From Phoronis australis (taxonomy: Eukaryota; Phoronida; Phoronidae): a DNA stretch of 64,000 nt. Below the pieces are notes generated by a model, which made no database searches, had not been told where the DNA came from, and saw only the letters and a list, made by a program, of their open reading frames with translations. Position 1 is the first letter of the stretch. Every line of letters starts with the position of its first letter. Positions 36,060 to 48,686 of the stretch are shown here, piece after piece. Both the position numbers and the translations under genes were made by a program. The stretch lies in the NCBI GenBank assembly GCA_002633005.1, contig NMRA01000363.1, positions 116,377-180,376 on the forward strand, given 5' to 3'.

Positions 36060-38880
36060 CTCATCTCAGTTCCGATTAGCCCGATTATTTACTTATTTCA
36101 GACTTGTGTCTATACGGAGCTTATTCGGGTCTCTACATTTATTAATTTTTGAAGCATTTTCTGCTCGCCACGATTATTTGGTTCTGAAATTCGGAGTATT
36201 ACTAGGCTACTTAATTCACAATTTTATTTCATTGGATGTTACACAAAAACTTCGTTGTTGACACCGGGTATCGTGCCCCTGCTGCACCTTCTGATTAGAG
36301 CACTCAGTCTTAACGTCTAGACCTCGAGAAACTCGATCATGCAGTTTGGGTTTGTATAGAAAGGCTACATATCACTCCACGCTACACATGGAAGTCATGC
36401 ACATATATATGTCATCCGCATTAAAAAAGATTTTATTTGCTACAAGTATGTTTCAAAGGTTAAAACAATCGGACTGACCCAAGCAAGGGTTTACACAGCG
36501 GCCGACTTTTGGACGGCAAGTATGTTATTTCAGACGGGTTCAATGGGAGGGTCAGAATTAAAAAAGACCAGCAAAACTTTAAAAAAGCTTCTTGAAATGA
36601 TGATCCGGCCACTTTCTGGATATTATCTCAGTGCTGGTCAGCCGTCGCTCAAGTAAATAGGCCATCAGTCATTTTAGAAATAAGAAATTAAGTGCACAGA
36701 AAGTGCCTTCTTAGCGCATTTTTCAATATTCCGCGCACCTCCAGACGGTGCAACCGGCAACCCAATTTATACCTGATGAATGGAACGCTTTTGACAACTT
36801 TTATTCAGTTGGTTGTTACTTGTGCATTTCTCATTTAGACGAACACTTTTGGTTAGTTTTGGTGCATTTCTCATTGTCACTATAGCCAATTGAATTGGAA
36901 CTCATCTCACTGGGTTTCTTTGGCTGATCCAATATTTATGATTACACCCTGTGAAAAACTGGCAAGCAGTTACAATTCTTCACTGTATCTGTGCACGAGG
37001 TTTGCAGTTTGGGGGGGAGTAATTCCGGGATTTTGCAGCCAGTATTGTCTGCGGTTTCTCATCGTGATTGACATGCGCGTTCTACATACTTAGTCATGTC
37101 GTCTGCAGCACAAAGGCCTAAAAAGGATTCTAGGATTGTTTAAGAAGAGTCTCCAGGTACAGATGTTGACTCAGGTGCACACAAATAATCCAGATACAGA
37201 TCCGGATTGTGGTGACAACGCGGCCAGTCAACGAAAATGCAAATACCAGTGCAATGAATGGTGAATCTTTCAGTACCAACTAGTTACCCAGAGACAACAT
37301 CGGACATCGGCATTTTTGCAATTCGCTCCGAACTTAAAGAATAGATAGTTTTTAACAGGAAAAATGGATTTGTGACAATCCTGAAAATGGCATAGTTGCT
37401 AACATTCGACTTTCCAGTCTTTATAGACATTGTTTTCTGCTTGCTCTCGGCAATCATTTTTTCACTCAGGGTGCACACTTTTGTTTCAGAAATGGCATTT
37501 TATGAAGTTTTTAATTTCAGCTTTGAAACTTCTTTTATTAGATTTAACATGACATATGGAATATCAGGTTAAATTTTTGTGAAGTATCCTCATTTAGTTT
37601 TTAAGATTTGGCCTGTTGAAATAACAAAAATAAGAAATGTGGGCTACGGAGAATACATCATTGGTATCGTTACCTTGGAGAGATTATTTGTTCCCATTTC
37701 CTCGGTACATGCACCTAGATACAATTTTTTTTCAAACCATGTACCAACAATTCAAAGTTGGGGGCTACGGAGAATACAGGCTGCTACGGAGAATACGAAA
37801 GACATTTTTGCTTATGATCAATTCAAATCCAGGGCTTGGTCTAATAATTTTTGTGGGCCAAAAATAGCTTCAAGATTCCCAATGTGCAGTATCAAAAATC
37901 TTTTATTAATGGAAGAATTTAATGGAATTCAGACATGGCTACGGAGAATACACAGTTTTTCTTAGGTGATTGTGATATTTAATTGGTTGAGGAATCCAAT
38001 CACTAGGACATGGTTCAAATATGTGGTTTCTAACTCAAATTCTATATACCATCAACCCTTAAAAAACAGTTCAAAACACTAGTAATGCTTTTCTTTTTCA
38101 GCCATAGACCCAATTCACGCGGCGGACATTAAAATCCAAAGCGAGGCTCACTGTGATAAACAAAGCGGAAATTTACATTGCATGAGTTAAATGCCCAGTC
38201 TGTGGAGTCCAACCTGAATATTAAATCTTAAAAATGTGTCTAATGATTAACCTCAGAAACGCAGAAAAATACAGTTAAAGAACAAGTCAATGCACCAAAG
38301 AATTGTCTGGCAAAAGGATATAAGCTTTTTTCCGGAAAACTAGGTTCGAAACATGAAAAGTAAACAGACCAAATTGCGACAATCGTAGTGTTACAGATTA
38401 GGTATCATGCTGAATGCAGGGTTACATTTCTTCTAATAAATTCTTGATAAAAATGCTTTCTACACGAACCAGGTCATCTGGTCGTATTGTTGACGAGTTG
38501 AAGATATATTCGACAGTGGTGGCTCATAACATTTTACTGTCATGTGCAATTAGTCATTTGTTGATCAAGATTAGGCCTAATAGCTTCAAGCATAGCCCAT
38601 GTCCTGTGAGGTAGGCGCTACCGGTACTAACAGTCGATTTGCCATTGATCTGAAATAATACTTGATGTTATTAAATATATATTTTGATTACAATAAAACC
38701 AGGCTCGCAATTGAAAATAAGAATTATATGACCATCAATTCTGCTTTCCTGGTTTTAATAGTTACGTCTATTTCATGTGTTATATTTTTCAAACATCAAT
38801 CTTGACCAAGTTGAATTTTAAAATTAAAACACCTAATTCTTTCGTCCAAAGCATAACCTCGTTTAAGAGCTCAATTTCAG
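36060..38880. other. non-coding stretch with a scattered 14-bp motif
   Basis: No gene recognised. The motif GCTACGGAGAATAC occurs exactly four times, at 37643, 37764, 37783 and 37938, all on the plus strand, within 310 bases. The 128-codon open frame over it (37579-37965) has no recognisable domain. Confidence 0.45.
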
Positions 38881-38892
38881 TTAACTGAACAG

Positions 38893-39060
38893 AACACAGT
38901 GGCGGATTTAGAGGGGATCGAGCCAAGGGGGCCATGCTCCTCCCGCCCAAAATTCTCCCAGATTCCATTTGGCAGTTCAGGATCGCGAATGTCTGATGGC
39001 AAAATCCTGGCTAATACTCTGCCTTGGCCCCCCCAACTCAAAGTCCTGGATCCCCCCTGG
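38893..39060. mobile_element. short MITE-like element, reverse copy of 29310-29473
   Basis: Starts CAGTGGCGGATTTAGAGGGG and ends in CCTGGATCCCCCCTG. Contains GGGGGCCATG and CCCAGATTCCATTTGG. The sequence is collinear with the 29.3-kb copy on the opposite strand. Confidence 0.7.
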
Positions 39061-39069
39061 AACAAGCAT

Positions 39070-39650
39070 AGTTATCATGTTTCTTCAGAGGTCTCATTCA
39101 TATCCGAGGGGAAAGGTGCCTGTACGGCCTTCTGATATTGGAACGTTTCGCCGAGTGATGGGTCAGTGAAAAATCTACTGACCTCCCGATCACCATCAAT
39201 AGCACCCCGCCCTGTTGCAAGCTCTCATAGCTCTGTCTTAAGTAGCATTTTCAGTGGCTGATCTAGGATACCATGAGGGAGAGGGCGACATTCTGGGAGA
39301 AGCGGGCAAAGCGCGATTGTATGTACTACGTAGGCGGCCCGGAAGTTGCGGGCGCTGAGGATGTATACCTTCTGCTTAGGAAATCTGTCGTTGGACTAAA
39401 AAAAACGGAACGTGTTTCCCCACTCGTCTGCTACCGGTCCTAGCTTGAACTCGGTATAGTCCTCCCGCTTCACGTTTTGCTGGTTTATTTTGCTTGCGGC
39501 AGTCAAGGAGGGGGGGGGGGCAGGGGCCCGGGCCCCCCCTAAATCCGCCTATGATTTTGTACTTTTTCAAATTGCCGCCTCTGAGGTCACACGGGTGATT
39601 TGAACCGTTGGAGAGAAATTTTCAATCACTAAGATAATTTTTAGGCCTTG
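39070..39650 (-). mobile_element. reverse copy of the 13.1-13.7 kb repeat, interrupted by a nested insertion
   Basis: 39070-39245 and 39551-39640 together match 13490-13720 in reverse (ACTGACCTCCCGATCACC, TTGCAAGCTCTCATAG, then GTACTTTTTCAAATTG). The match is broken at 39252 by an inserted element ending at about 39550, which has CAGTGGCTGATCTAGG and CTAAATCCGCCTATG ends. The flanking ATTTT is present on both sides, consistent with a short target duplication. Confidence 0.65.
39252..39550. mobile_element. nested MITE-like insertion
   Basis: Ends CAGTGGCTGATCTAGGAT and its near complement CCTAAATCCGCCTATG, about 300 bases, inserted in the older repeat around it. No coding capacity. The 64-codon open frame on minus is not a gene. 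Confidence 0.65.
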
Positions 39651-39659
39651 TGGGGCTGG

Positions 39660-39750
39660 GAATATCACGTGAATTTTCAATATTTTTGAGAGGGGAATAG
39701 GGCCGATATTTGGCCCCGAAATTGAGGGATTGAGGGCCCTGTCCTTTTTG
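39660..39750. repeat. short repeat also found at 62450-62525
   Basis: Both stretches share a block of type GATATTTGGCCCC(G/A)AA(A)TTGAGG and ATTGAGGG(C/T)CCTG. It probably belongs to the same MITE-like family. Confidence 0.6.
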
Positions 39751-42700
39751 TAAAGAAAAATGCATCGCGCTTCAACCCAAAGTTATGAAAACACAGCCTG
39801 GCTGGCCGAAGATGCTCCGGTCCTTGTTGCTATGGCAGCATCCGAGATGTGACAAATTGTGATTCGAAAACAGTTATAAATTTTACATGGACATATTTTC
39901 CTTCGTCGCGGCGTATGGCAAGGACCCAACGCTTCCGAATCCCAACGTCCTTAGGGATTGTAAAACAGACAGTTGAGTGTCCGTATTTTTTCTACGCAAC
40001 GCGGAGTACAGCTACGCAGATAAGCCACCAGAGCTATCATAGGGAGCCTCGTTTAAAATGAAACGCTCCTCTTGTCGGCGTGAATCTAAGGGTCTATGGC
40101 TGTAAGAGAAGGAGCACATGCAAATTTACATGTTTTGCATAACATTGACATCATTTTGCAAGTTTGCCTGAATATTGTGTTTGACTTTTCAGATCCCTGC
40201 AATTTTCTGAAGACAAACAAGAAATACATGTTAGAATCATGAAAAACATTAAATTTGAATTAAGTGTGTGATTTAATTACATGACATGTGTATTAAAAAC
40301 ATGTAATGTTTCAATGAAACAAAATAAAGATGGATTTCTGGCTATTTTCAGCGATATCAAGGATTACTTTGGCCATAATTAACATTTTTTCATACTTTAA
40401 AAGGCGTAAATGTCATAAGTACCGGTGCTAAAACAAGATCATCATACAAATATATGCCAAAGGTGAATGAATTCTGTCAATATGATTGCATAACATAAAA
40501 AAACCTAAATTTGCACCCTGAGTGAAAAATGCCGTCTCCCGTCCAAGCAAATGGAAACATACTAGAATCGCTTTGTTGACTGTACCTAATCAGATGTTCA
40601 AGATTTGGTTGACGAAGTCATGGACTTGTTAGGCAACACGTAGCGTCTTGGTTGGCCGTTTAGGAGCTACAATACGATCCCAAAGCTTTATGTACAAATT
40701 TTGTCCTGTGTATTTTAAACGGGCTGTTGGCCAAATTCCTCCACCAATTAGGAATTTTCACCTCGTAAAAAATACATTCCACACTTAAAACTATCACTAA
40801 GAAAGCGCTTACTTTCTTCAGTGGTCCTTTATAGTTCTACACATATCTTCAATGAAACATAGTTACTAGAATAAAAGTGACTTTGGCGAAGAATTCCAAC
40901 TCCACTTTTTTGGTCACCGTTAACTTTTTCACTACGCGCACGATAACCACAAAGTATATTTCAACGGAGTCACGTGAGTTAGGCAAAGGGTAGCGCGAGA
41001 CTGAGCAAATCGCATGACGCTGGCGTGTGACACTTGCAAAATAGCATGAGAAGGTTTCAGGTGAAATTCGTAAGATTTGTGTCCCTTGGATTTTTATTCG
41101 TCAACATGCGTGATTTCACGTAACTTCCTCAAAATGTGGCACCCGGTAAGAGAAACTCGAGCAAACTACGACAGATTTGTATCGATTTGTTCAAATTATC
41201 TTGACTGAATCATCTCCCGACTTATGGTATATGTTAATTATAACTGCATATGCGTATATGCATGTTTCATTTGATTTTTCCTGCATTTTGAAATTCGTAA
41301 CTTTTTGTGAGGATGTAGTACTGCCCCTGTATGCCTGCGGCATCCAGGGCGATGTAATTGCCTATGGATGCTGTGCAATTTCTTCGAGAATTCTGATCAT
41401 GTAAAATTTTGGATTTACCAACTTTTTGACGTCGAATTCAGACTAACATTACGAGGGTATTGACTATGAACGTTGTGCAAGACATAAGATTGAGTGAAAA
41501 CATAGGCTCGAGTGTTTAGGAACATGTATGATGAAAATGCGACTCGCTTTACCAAGACTCTTGTTCGTACTTCAGGAACATAACATCACGTGTTTTGTAC
41601 AAATACGTGCACTCCGCAGATCACATCTCGGATATTTCCAATTTGACAGATGACAATGAATGAGCACAATGAAATTAAACAACGTCGTTTTACAGCTTGT
41701 ATGATTCATAATAAACGTATTTTGAATATTGCAATGCATGTGTTCCAAAATCTAAATAACTTGGGTCCCATATTTTTGTATTCGTGCGCGCCGAATGAAA
41801 GTAGTCGTGAGTGTTGCTGTGTTGCAAAATCTCTTATCTTGGACCGATTTGAAAAAGTCACAAAGTTGTACTCATATTTGTTTTCGCTCCTCTTTTCAAA
41901 TATTACAGTAAAAATTACGTAAAACTCTCTCCATAAAAAGTACAGTCTGCTACGCTAGATTGTAATCAGCTAATCATATCCGCATGAGCAAAGCCAATTA
42001 TCCTCGCTCGTGACTGGATGAATAGAGCAGCTTCGCGGCATCCCTTTGATCGTGAGCTGAGCGCGACTCAGCCAAGGTGGATAAATACGGTCTACATGTA
42101 GTTCAATCTGCCAAACCCCATCGTTAACCTTGATAGGCAGGGTTTGGGCCAATCTTATTTAGTGGGAATGTTTATAGCATGTTACTTTGAAATTATAAGT
42201 GTAAATTAAATTATTAACAGATACAAAATTCAAAACAAAGGAAACCGCTTTACCGCATAGTAATACTAAAAGTTACTTCAAATTCGACAGATCTGACCAA
42301 AGCAACCTCAGCTAAAACTTCACCAATATTTACGGAGAGAGAGCACATACGAAGGTCAAAATTTTATAAAGATTTTGAATCTTCTATTAGTTCAAATTCA
42401 TCAGAAAGCGCAAGAATGAAAACAGACGTGTTGTTTCGTTAGTCAACTCTTATATAATATCTTAACGCCATCAGCTAATGTATATTAGCATGAAATTGCC
42501 AAATAAAGGCATGTGGTTTACTTAGAAATTTCGGCCGACCTGAACATGAGGTACTCGAGGATTTTCGAGCCGGTCTATCACGACCAAAACACCTTATGCG
42601 ATGTAAGCCGTAGTCGAGGGCCCGGCGTCACTGGTCCTATGGAAGCAGTTTGTTCATTATTTATAAAATTTCCAAAATATACTTACAAGGTGGCGAGTAC

Positions 42701-43960
42701 TTCAACGCCGTTTGTGTTTGGTGGAAACACGGTTCCTTGAAATATGCTGAAGAAAGTGTGCATTGGCTGAATTGCATGTTCCACACTCTCGTGCAGTGCA
42801 CAAGCTGATGCTGTTTCTGTGCAACTTTCACATATTTAGGAAATTTGAACACGGAGACGTTCTCATTCAGTGTTACTACAACCTCCACAAATGCACCTTT
42901 TCATGTTTGAAAAAGGCGGCTCTCCGTGGACTTTCCCCACAACTCAGTATCGCATTGGTAGAAACAACAACAGCGCAGACGGTCTTCCACCCATTACGTA
43001 CAACCCAAATTACCACTGAACAAGTTGCCCCACCTCGATAAGGTGGAGTAAGTTGTCACAATTAAGCGAAGTCAATTTCACTAGTTAAGATAGCGTCCAC
43101 ACAGCATTCAAACCCAGCGACAACTCGTTCCAGGACTAACCTGTAAGGGTAAGTCTGTGTGTGGCTGACACTTTATGCTTTTCCCAAAACTGAAAGTAAA
43201 TTGATTTTAAGAATATACTGTTTAATGAGAACATTTCACCAATTTGGGCCACTTTTTGTTTTTTAACATGATTTTGTTTAATACATTTGACCAATTACGT
43301 TCGAGTTTAGGTCTAGTAAAAACATTACATTTTCTCATATTTTCATCAAAAAAATTAAAAGTGTACAGCAGGATTGAAAGAACAAATTCTTAATGAACAG
43401 ATTGATATCAATATTATTTATTAAAATCAGTCAGTAACGACCATTTCGTAGCTGAAAGTTTTGGCCCCAGTACTATAAGTCACAAAGATTTAGCGGAGGA
43501 TGAAAATGTGTTATGAAGGGCTCTCATTATTTCAATTTCTAAAGCAATTCATATATTTGTTGTATTGGATATCTATAGAAAAATAAAAGTTTAAATACTT
43601 TGCTGGCATACTTTTCATTTTCCACCATTTAGTATGCTAATAGATATAAGCCTGACTGAAAACCATGAAAATAGGACTATTTTGCTTTTGTTCAATTTCG
43701 GTTTGCTCATCCTGTTTCTGTGCACGAAAATGTGCGAGTGCAAAACGATACACGTGACATTCAAATCGCTCTGATTGTGATAGGAATGAGACAAAATCAC
43801 ATGTTACCGCTGATTGGCTTTTCCCATTTTTTGCGTAGTGATGATCGATATCACAGCCATGGTTTTAAGGTGGCCTCAGAATTGCCACTCTCTGTGCTTC
43901 AGAAACCAGGAAGATAGACAACCCCATTATTGATGTAGATCACAAATTTCTGTAGTCATT
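39751..43960. other. gene-poor stretch, nothing firmly recognised
   Basis: AT-rich with open frames of at most about 92 codons (42763-43041), without domain matches or splice support that I can see. No RNA gene noticed. Confidence 0.4.
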
Positions 43961-44003
43961 CGTCATCATTTTTGTTGTGTACAGCTCTTCATTTACCCAA
44001 GTG

Positions 44004-44951
44004 ATGGCTGAGAAGTCGCTGCAGGTGTTACTGCTATTTGACCCATTGCATTATGAAAGGTATGTTATCTCTTTTCAAATATATTTCTCACTATTTTGCT
44101 ATCTATTTTACAACTGTTCACTGAATTTCAATCACCTCGATTCACCACTTCTGTTACCTAAAATTACCCCAAATTACCACCCGTGGCCAGGCAAATTGCT
44201 GACCATTGGAGACCAGTTTCAGTGACGCTGTTTACGATTAAAAATTCCCCTTTAATTAATTGACTTGGCTAGTGAGTGTACATCAAAAACCACATAGATG
44301 AATTTAGATTCTATTTCCTACACTTCCATTGCTATTTGTGTATTTTGATGAGTTTAAAACTGTTATCGAAGTTAAGAGCATTCTCAGAGATTTGATTTGC
44401 CCAAAAGCAAGTTCCCATTAATTGCTGTCTATAGGCCCTTTCATACTGACTTAACTCCGGTGTGAGCGGAGCGTCAAGGTATACTTTGAAGTTAACAGAA
44501 CCGTTCATATCGCGGCTTTGGTAGTTAAAAGACACCAAAGAAAACTGTATGTAACACTGTTGTCATCAACGTAATCACAAGGTAGTACTGATGCATCGCG
44601 TGCACGCTAAGTTTTTTAATGTGACAATTTGGGAACATTTACATGACTGTGCTAATTGACTTAAAACTTATTTCTAATTCGACTGGTGATTATTCGAGTA
44701 TACTATATTAACCAACTATTAGCGATGACGTCGCCCTTTAATTGTTGACGATAACAGCGACCCCTGGCGATAACTAATATGGGACCAAATTTGACTGTTC
44801 ACACTGCACCCTTCTGATTCAACAAGATTTTCTTACTTTTATTACATATTTTCAGGATGCCTTCAAAAAAGAAAAAAGTTGTTCCAACCCAACCAGTGGC
44901 AAAGAGACAGTTTCTTCAAGAAAATTTCAGCTCTGTTCCATGTGAAGACTG
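44004..44951 (+). CDS. tentative two-exon short protein, unknown function
   Basis: ATG at 44004 opens 56 bases (MAEKSLQVLLLFDPLHYE, phase 2) that meet a good donor GTATGT. After a strong pyrimidine-rich acceptor (TTACATATTTTCAG, ending about 44854), a second piece in matching phase reads R, then MPSKKKKVVPTQPVAKRQ and on to a TGA near 44950. The product would be about 50 aa with a basic, nuclear-signal-like stretch. Just past the stop another frame reads NRNGRTLHVCLQC, so an inactivated longer gene is also possible. No family recognised. Confidence 0.25.
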
Positions 44952-44959
44952 AATAGAAA

Positions 44960-47900
44960 TGGTCGCACCCTCCATGTATGCCTACAGTGCCGTAATAACG
45001 GAGGCAGTGATGCCTTCTATTGGCAAACCTGGTGGTAATTGGAAAATTGCTAATTGAAATAACATGACATTGCTGTTTAAAAAGTAAGTTATTTGTAAGA
45101 AGTACCAGTCACTGTCAGTGAAAGCAGCTACCAAAGTTAAGAGAAGTGCATGGAGACTTATCGTGTCTTGTTCCTAACTCCAGTGATGAACCTGTATCTT
45201 GCGAGGTAACAGAACCAGAACCTGAATTTGGTCATTCAGTTGAATAATTGTCACAGACTTCAACACATTTCTATAATGTGGAAGCTGTCTGTGCTAATAC
45301 GTAATTCATTTTGTGACAATGACAGGATTTGCCCAGTTTGAAGCAATACACATTTGTACTCACTTCAAAATCTCGTACTTTTATTCAACACAATGTACTT
45401 ATTACACCCGCACGCCTGGGAAACAAAACTAAAGAGACGGTTAGTATGTTACAAAGAAGATAAAAGTACAAGAAAATGATGATCCAAGAACTCAAATCTT
45501 TTCTCTAGGCAAAAGCACTGCAAATGAAACATTTGACTATACAGTTGAGATGTCAAAAAGATACTATTGAAAACAGAAAGTTGTCAGTTAAGTGATCTAA
45601 TGCCGGGCTAAGTTATATTACATGTTTGTGTGCCATTGATAAAAGTAATGTTTTTTAATAAAATATTGGTCAGGAGCTCTTCAGTTAAAAGAATTTTGGT
45701 CAGTTAGTTGGATGTGATATGATATGATAGACATCCGATGCACATTTCATGTTTCGCGGAGACCGGTAGCCATTTTGGCAGTCATTCTCAGTAATAAATT
45801 CTTGTATTGATAAATTTTATATTTGGACGGTTCATAAAACTGTACCTTGTATTTGGTATGTTACATGGCAGGATTACCTGATTTTTTCGATGACCATTGC
45901 AGAAGTGTTCTTGGCAGCTATTTTGGAAGCTGTTTTGTCTGTCATTTTGGAAATATTAGCTATTTCAAGTAAACGATGCTTTTCTTGATCATTCTGTCAT
46001 AAAGAGATGTATGATCTGACAAATTATCGCACATGGTTCATTAACTTGAATAATAACACCATTTGCGGCCATATTGGCAACCATTTTGGAAATTCAAATT
46101 TGCAGAAAAATATTAGTCACACAGAAAGTGCAATGATTACTGTGTCCTGAAAATATCATGCTGTTTTTTAGAGTATTATTGATGAAAGTTGTTTGAGAAA
46201 AACTAATTTTTTGTCACACCAATTTACTGTGGACTAAAGCAAAAGCCTATTGGTCATTAAACAACAGCAAGAAACATTTTTTTTTGTTAGAAAGAAATTT
46301 TAAAATACTATAAAATTCTTATGTTTGTTAAGACAAAAAGGTAATTAAAGTGAATTTGTTGTCAGGTCCCTAGGATTGTGACAGCTGTCTCTGGTGGATT
46401 GTGAGCCATGAGCAGACGTTGCAAGTGTTTGAGCTGCAGAAATTCAGTGTATTACTTCAACTGTTTGGCTTTATCTCTTACAGGTAATAGTCATTTGTTT
46501 TAAGTGCATTCATCAGTGACTTCTGATCTAGGTGTGTTATGGTTTTGGTCGAATCCTAAACATGACAGCGTTCTCCAGTTGATCCCAACTTGTTCGATGG
46601 GATGGCAAACAAACGATTAAGTTAGTGCGCGGTTGACCGGTGTAGTCAGTATCTTACATTGCAGTATTTATGGTTGGAGGTCCAGTTCTCTTTTGTTTGA
46701 TAATTGCCCCAATTTGATAAGATGGTATCTAGCCTGATTTAGCTGTGCTGCTAAAAATAAAAAATAAGTTATAAACTATTTGAACACAAACCAATCACAA
46801 TTGTAATTTCCTCATTAAATGCTTATCGTCTTTTAGTTTTTGAGTCTCGAAAACCACCCAACTACAACGGAAGTTAAGACTATGTATTCTATCCAAACAC
46901 ATTGTCAATGCACTGAGTATGACTGTGCTCATTGGTGGTTGGTAATAAAATGCAACTTCTATTCATTTCATAACGTTTGCATCCATGATAAATAACGTAG
47001 AAAATATATATCTGAAACTAAATAAGGCGATCCAGATCCTCCCAACGATACTATTGTTTCAAGAAAGGAAGAATATAAATCGGTAAATAAAACAACAAGA
47101 ATGGATCAACTGAAATTTGAAATTTTCGGATGTAACAACTTCCTTTATCAACAAAAACAGAACATGATACATATACTAAATTCTTAAGTTTGATCCAATA
47201 CATTGTTTTTAGCAGTGTATGCGACTTTATTAAAGATATTATGCCTCATGTGTTTGTTTTATTTAGTTATGTGCTTTATCAGGATTGCCAAATTGATAAC
47301 ATGGAGGAAACACTGAATTTCCAAATACCGGTAACTTTTAACGTTCTTCATTTTCCGTCTGCGGGTGCCACATTTTACTTTGAGGAAGGCGGGACATTTT
47401 ACAGTCAGCTATATAGTATCTTTTGGTGGCCCGTGGAAAGAATCTGATCTATCCATTGAACATCCTATTGACTGGTATTGCTTGGTTCTCAAAATCCACA
47501 ACTGCCAAATGGGGCTACCGGTAAATACCATCTCAGCTGGGCACTAATGACTCTTCATCCATCTGTTGTAGCAGGTTAAGTCTTGTTATGATCGAGTGTG
47601 TATGGTACATAAGAGTTGTATTAAAGTGCTTAAAAACACCAATGCCATATCGAAAAACATGAATAAAAAACAGCTCCACCAGTTGATCAGTTTTCAAATC
47701 GGAATACCTGCAAACACCTTCTGATTAGCCAATCCCAATTCACAAGCATTTATTGGTTGATATAATACTATGGGAATTGGGATAATCAGTCACAGCATAC
47801 AGTCATCCCCCATTGTATGTAATGTGATGCCTGGTCGTCAATTATTGCTACTCGTTTTCCTATGGTTTTTGGTACAATAAAGGATCGTTAGGTGTTGTGT

Positions 47901-48600
47901 TTGCGGTGGTTGTGACAACTCGGTATTTGAACACACTGTGAATCTTTACACTTTCAGAAAAGCGTTGGCATTATGGAACATTAGGTTGTACGAGAAACTT
48001 GCGTGTTGGTGGATATGGTACAGTTGTGCTGGATACGTTCATGAATATGTCACACTCGTGTCCGTGGAGCTCAACAACATTCAATTAAAATTGTATTTTT
48101 TCTGTTTTTTATTTTTTTTTTGAATGCGTGGTTGTCATATACAGCGCTACAAAGAAAGGCTTAATGATTTTGACAGACAAGTGTAGTCACTTCCCCTAAC
48201 AAGGTAAAAACGGTGTTTTTAAGCACTTTAAAGGGATAGTGTCAAGGATATCTTGTCATTCGCAGTGTAACAACGAAGGCTTGATTTGGCAACTTTAACC
48301 TACGCTGATGAGATGTGGTTGCTGAGCTTGGGTATAGAGTTGACAGATCACTGTTACTTCAAAGCATGGACAATTTGCTCAGTCAACAAAGTAATTTGCT
48401 CAATCGAGCCTTAATTGGAGGCGAGAAATCACATCTATGAATAACTTGAATAGTTTCGTTATTTGAGACCGGTTATATAAATATGGCAAATGATCCTGTT
48501 CCTTAACATAAAAAATCAGTCAGGTGTGTTCATAGCACTATTCAGTATGAGTAAAAACATTGGCTGCTACACGTGTCTCACATTTTCATGCTTAATCCTT
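44960..48600. other. non-coding stretch upstream of the zinc transporter
   Basis: AT-rich. Between about 45760 and 46100 the phrase ATTTTGG(A/C) with GCCAT/GTCAT recurs loosely. No convincing exon, though non-coding 5' exons and the promoter of the zinc transporter are expected somewhere here. Confidence 0.4.
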
Positions 48601-48686
48601 TTAATAATTTTAGCAACAGTCTTGAGTGAAGAGTGAAGTTTGGTGCAAGAAGATACACTTAAGACCTGTTTGTGACTACATTTATC

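Noticed and set aside
48672-48686. Start of the zinc transporter 15 bases earlier, at a GTG
   Set aside because: GTG is not a normal eukaryotic start here; ATG at 48687 gives the expected short N-terminus.
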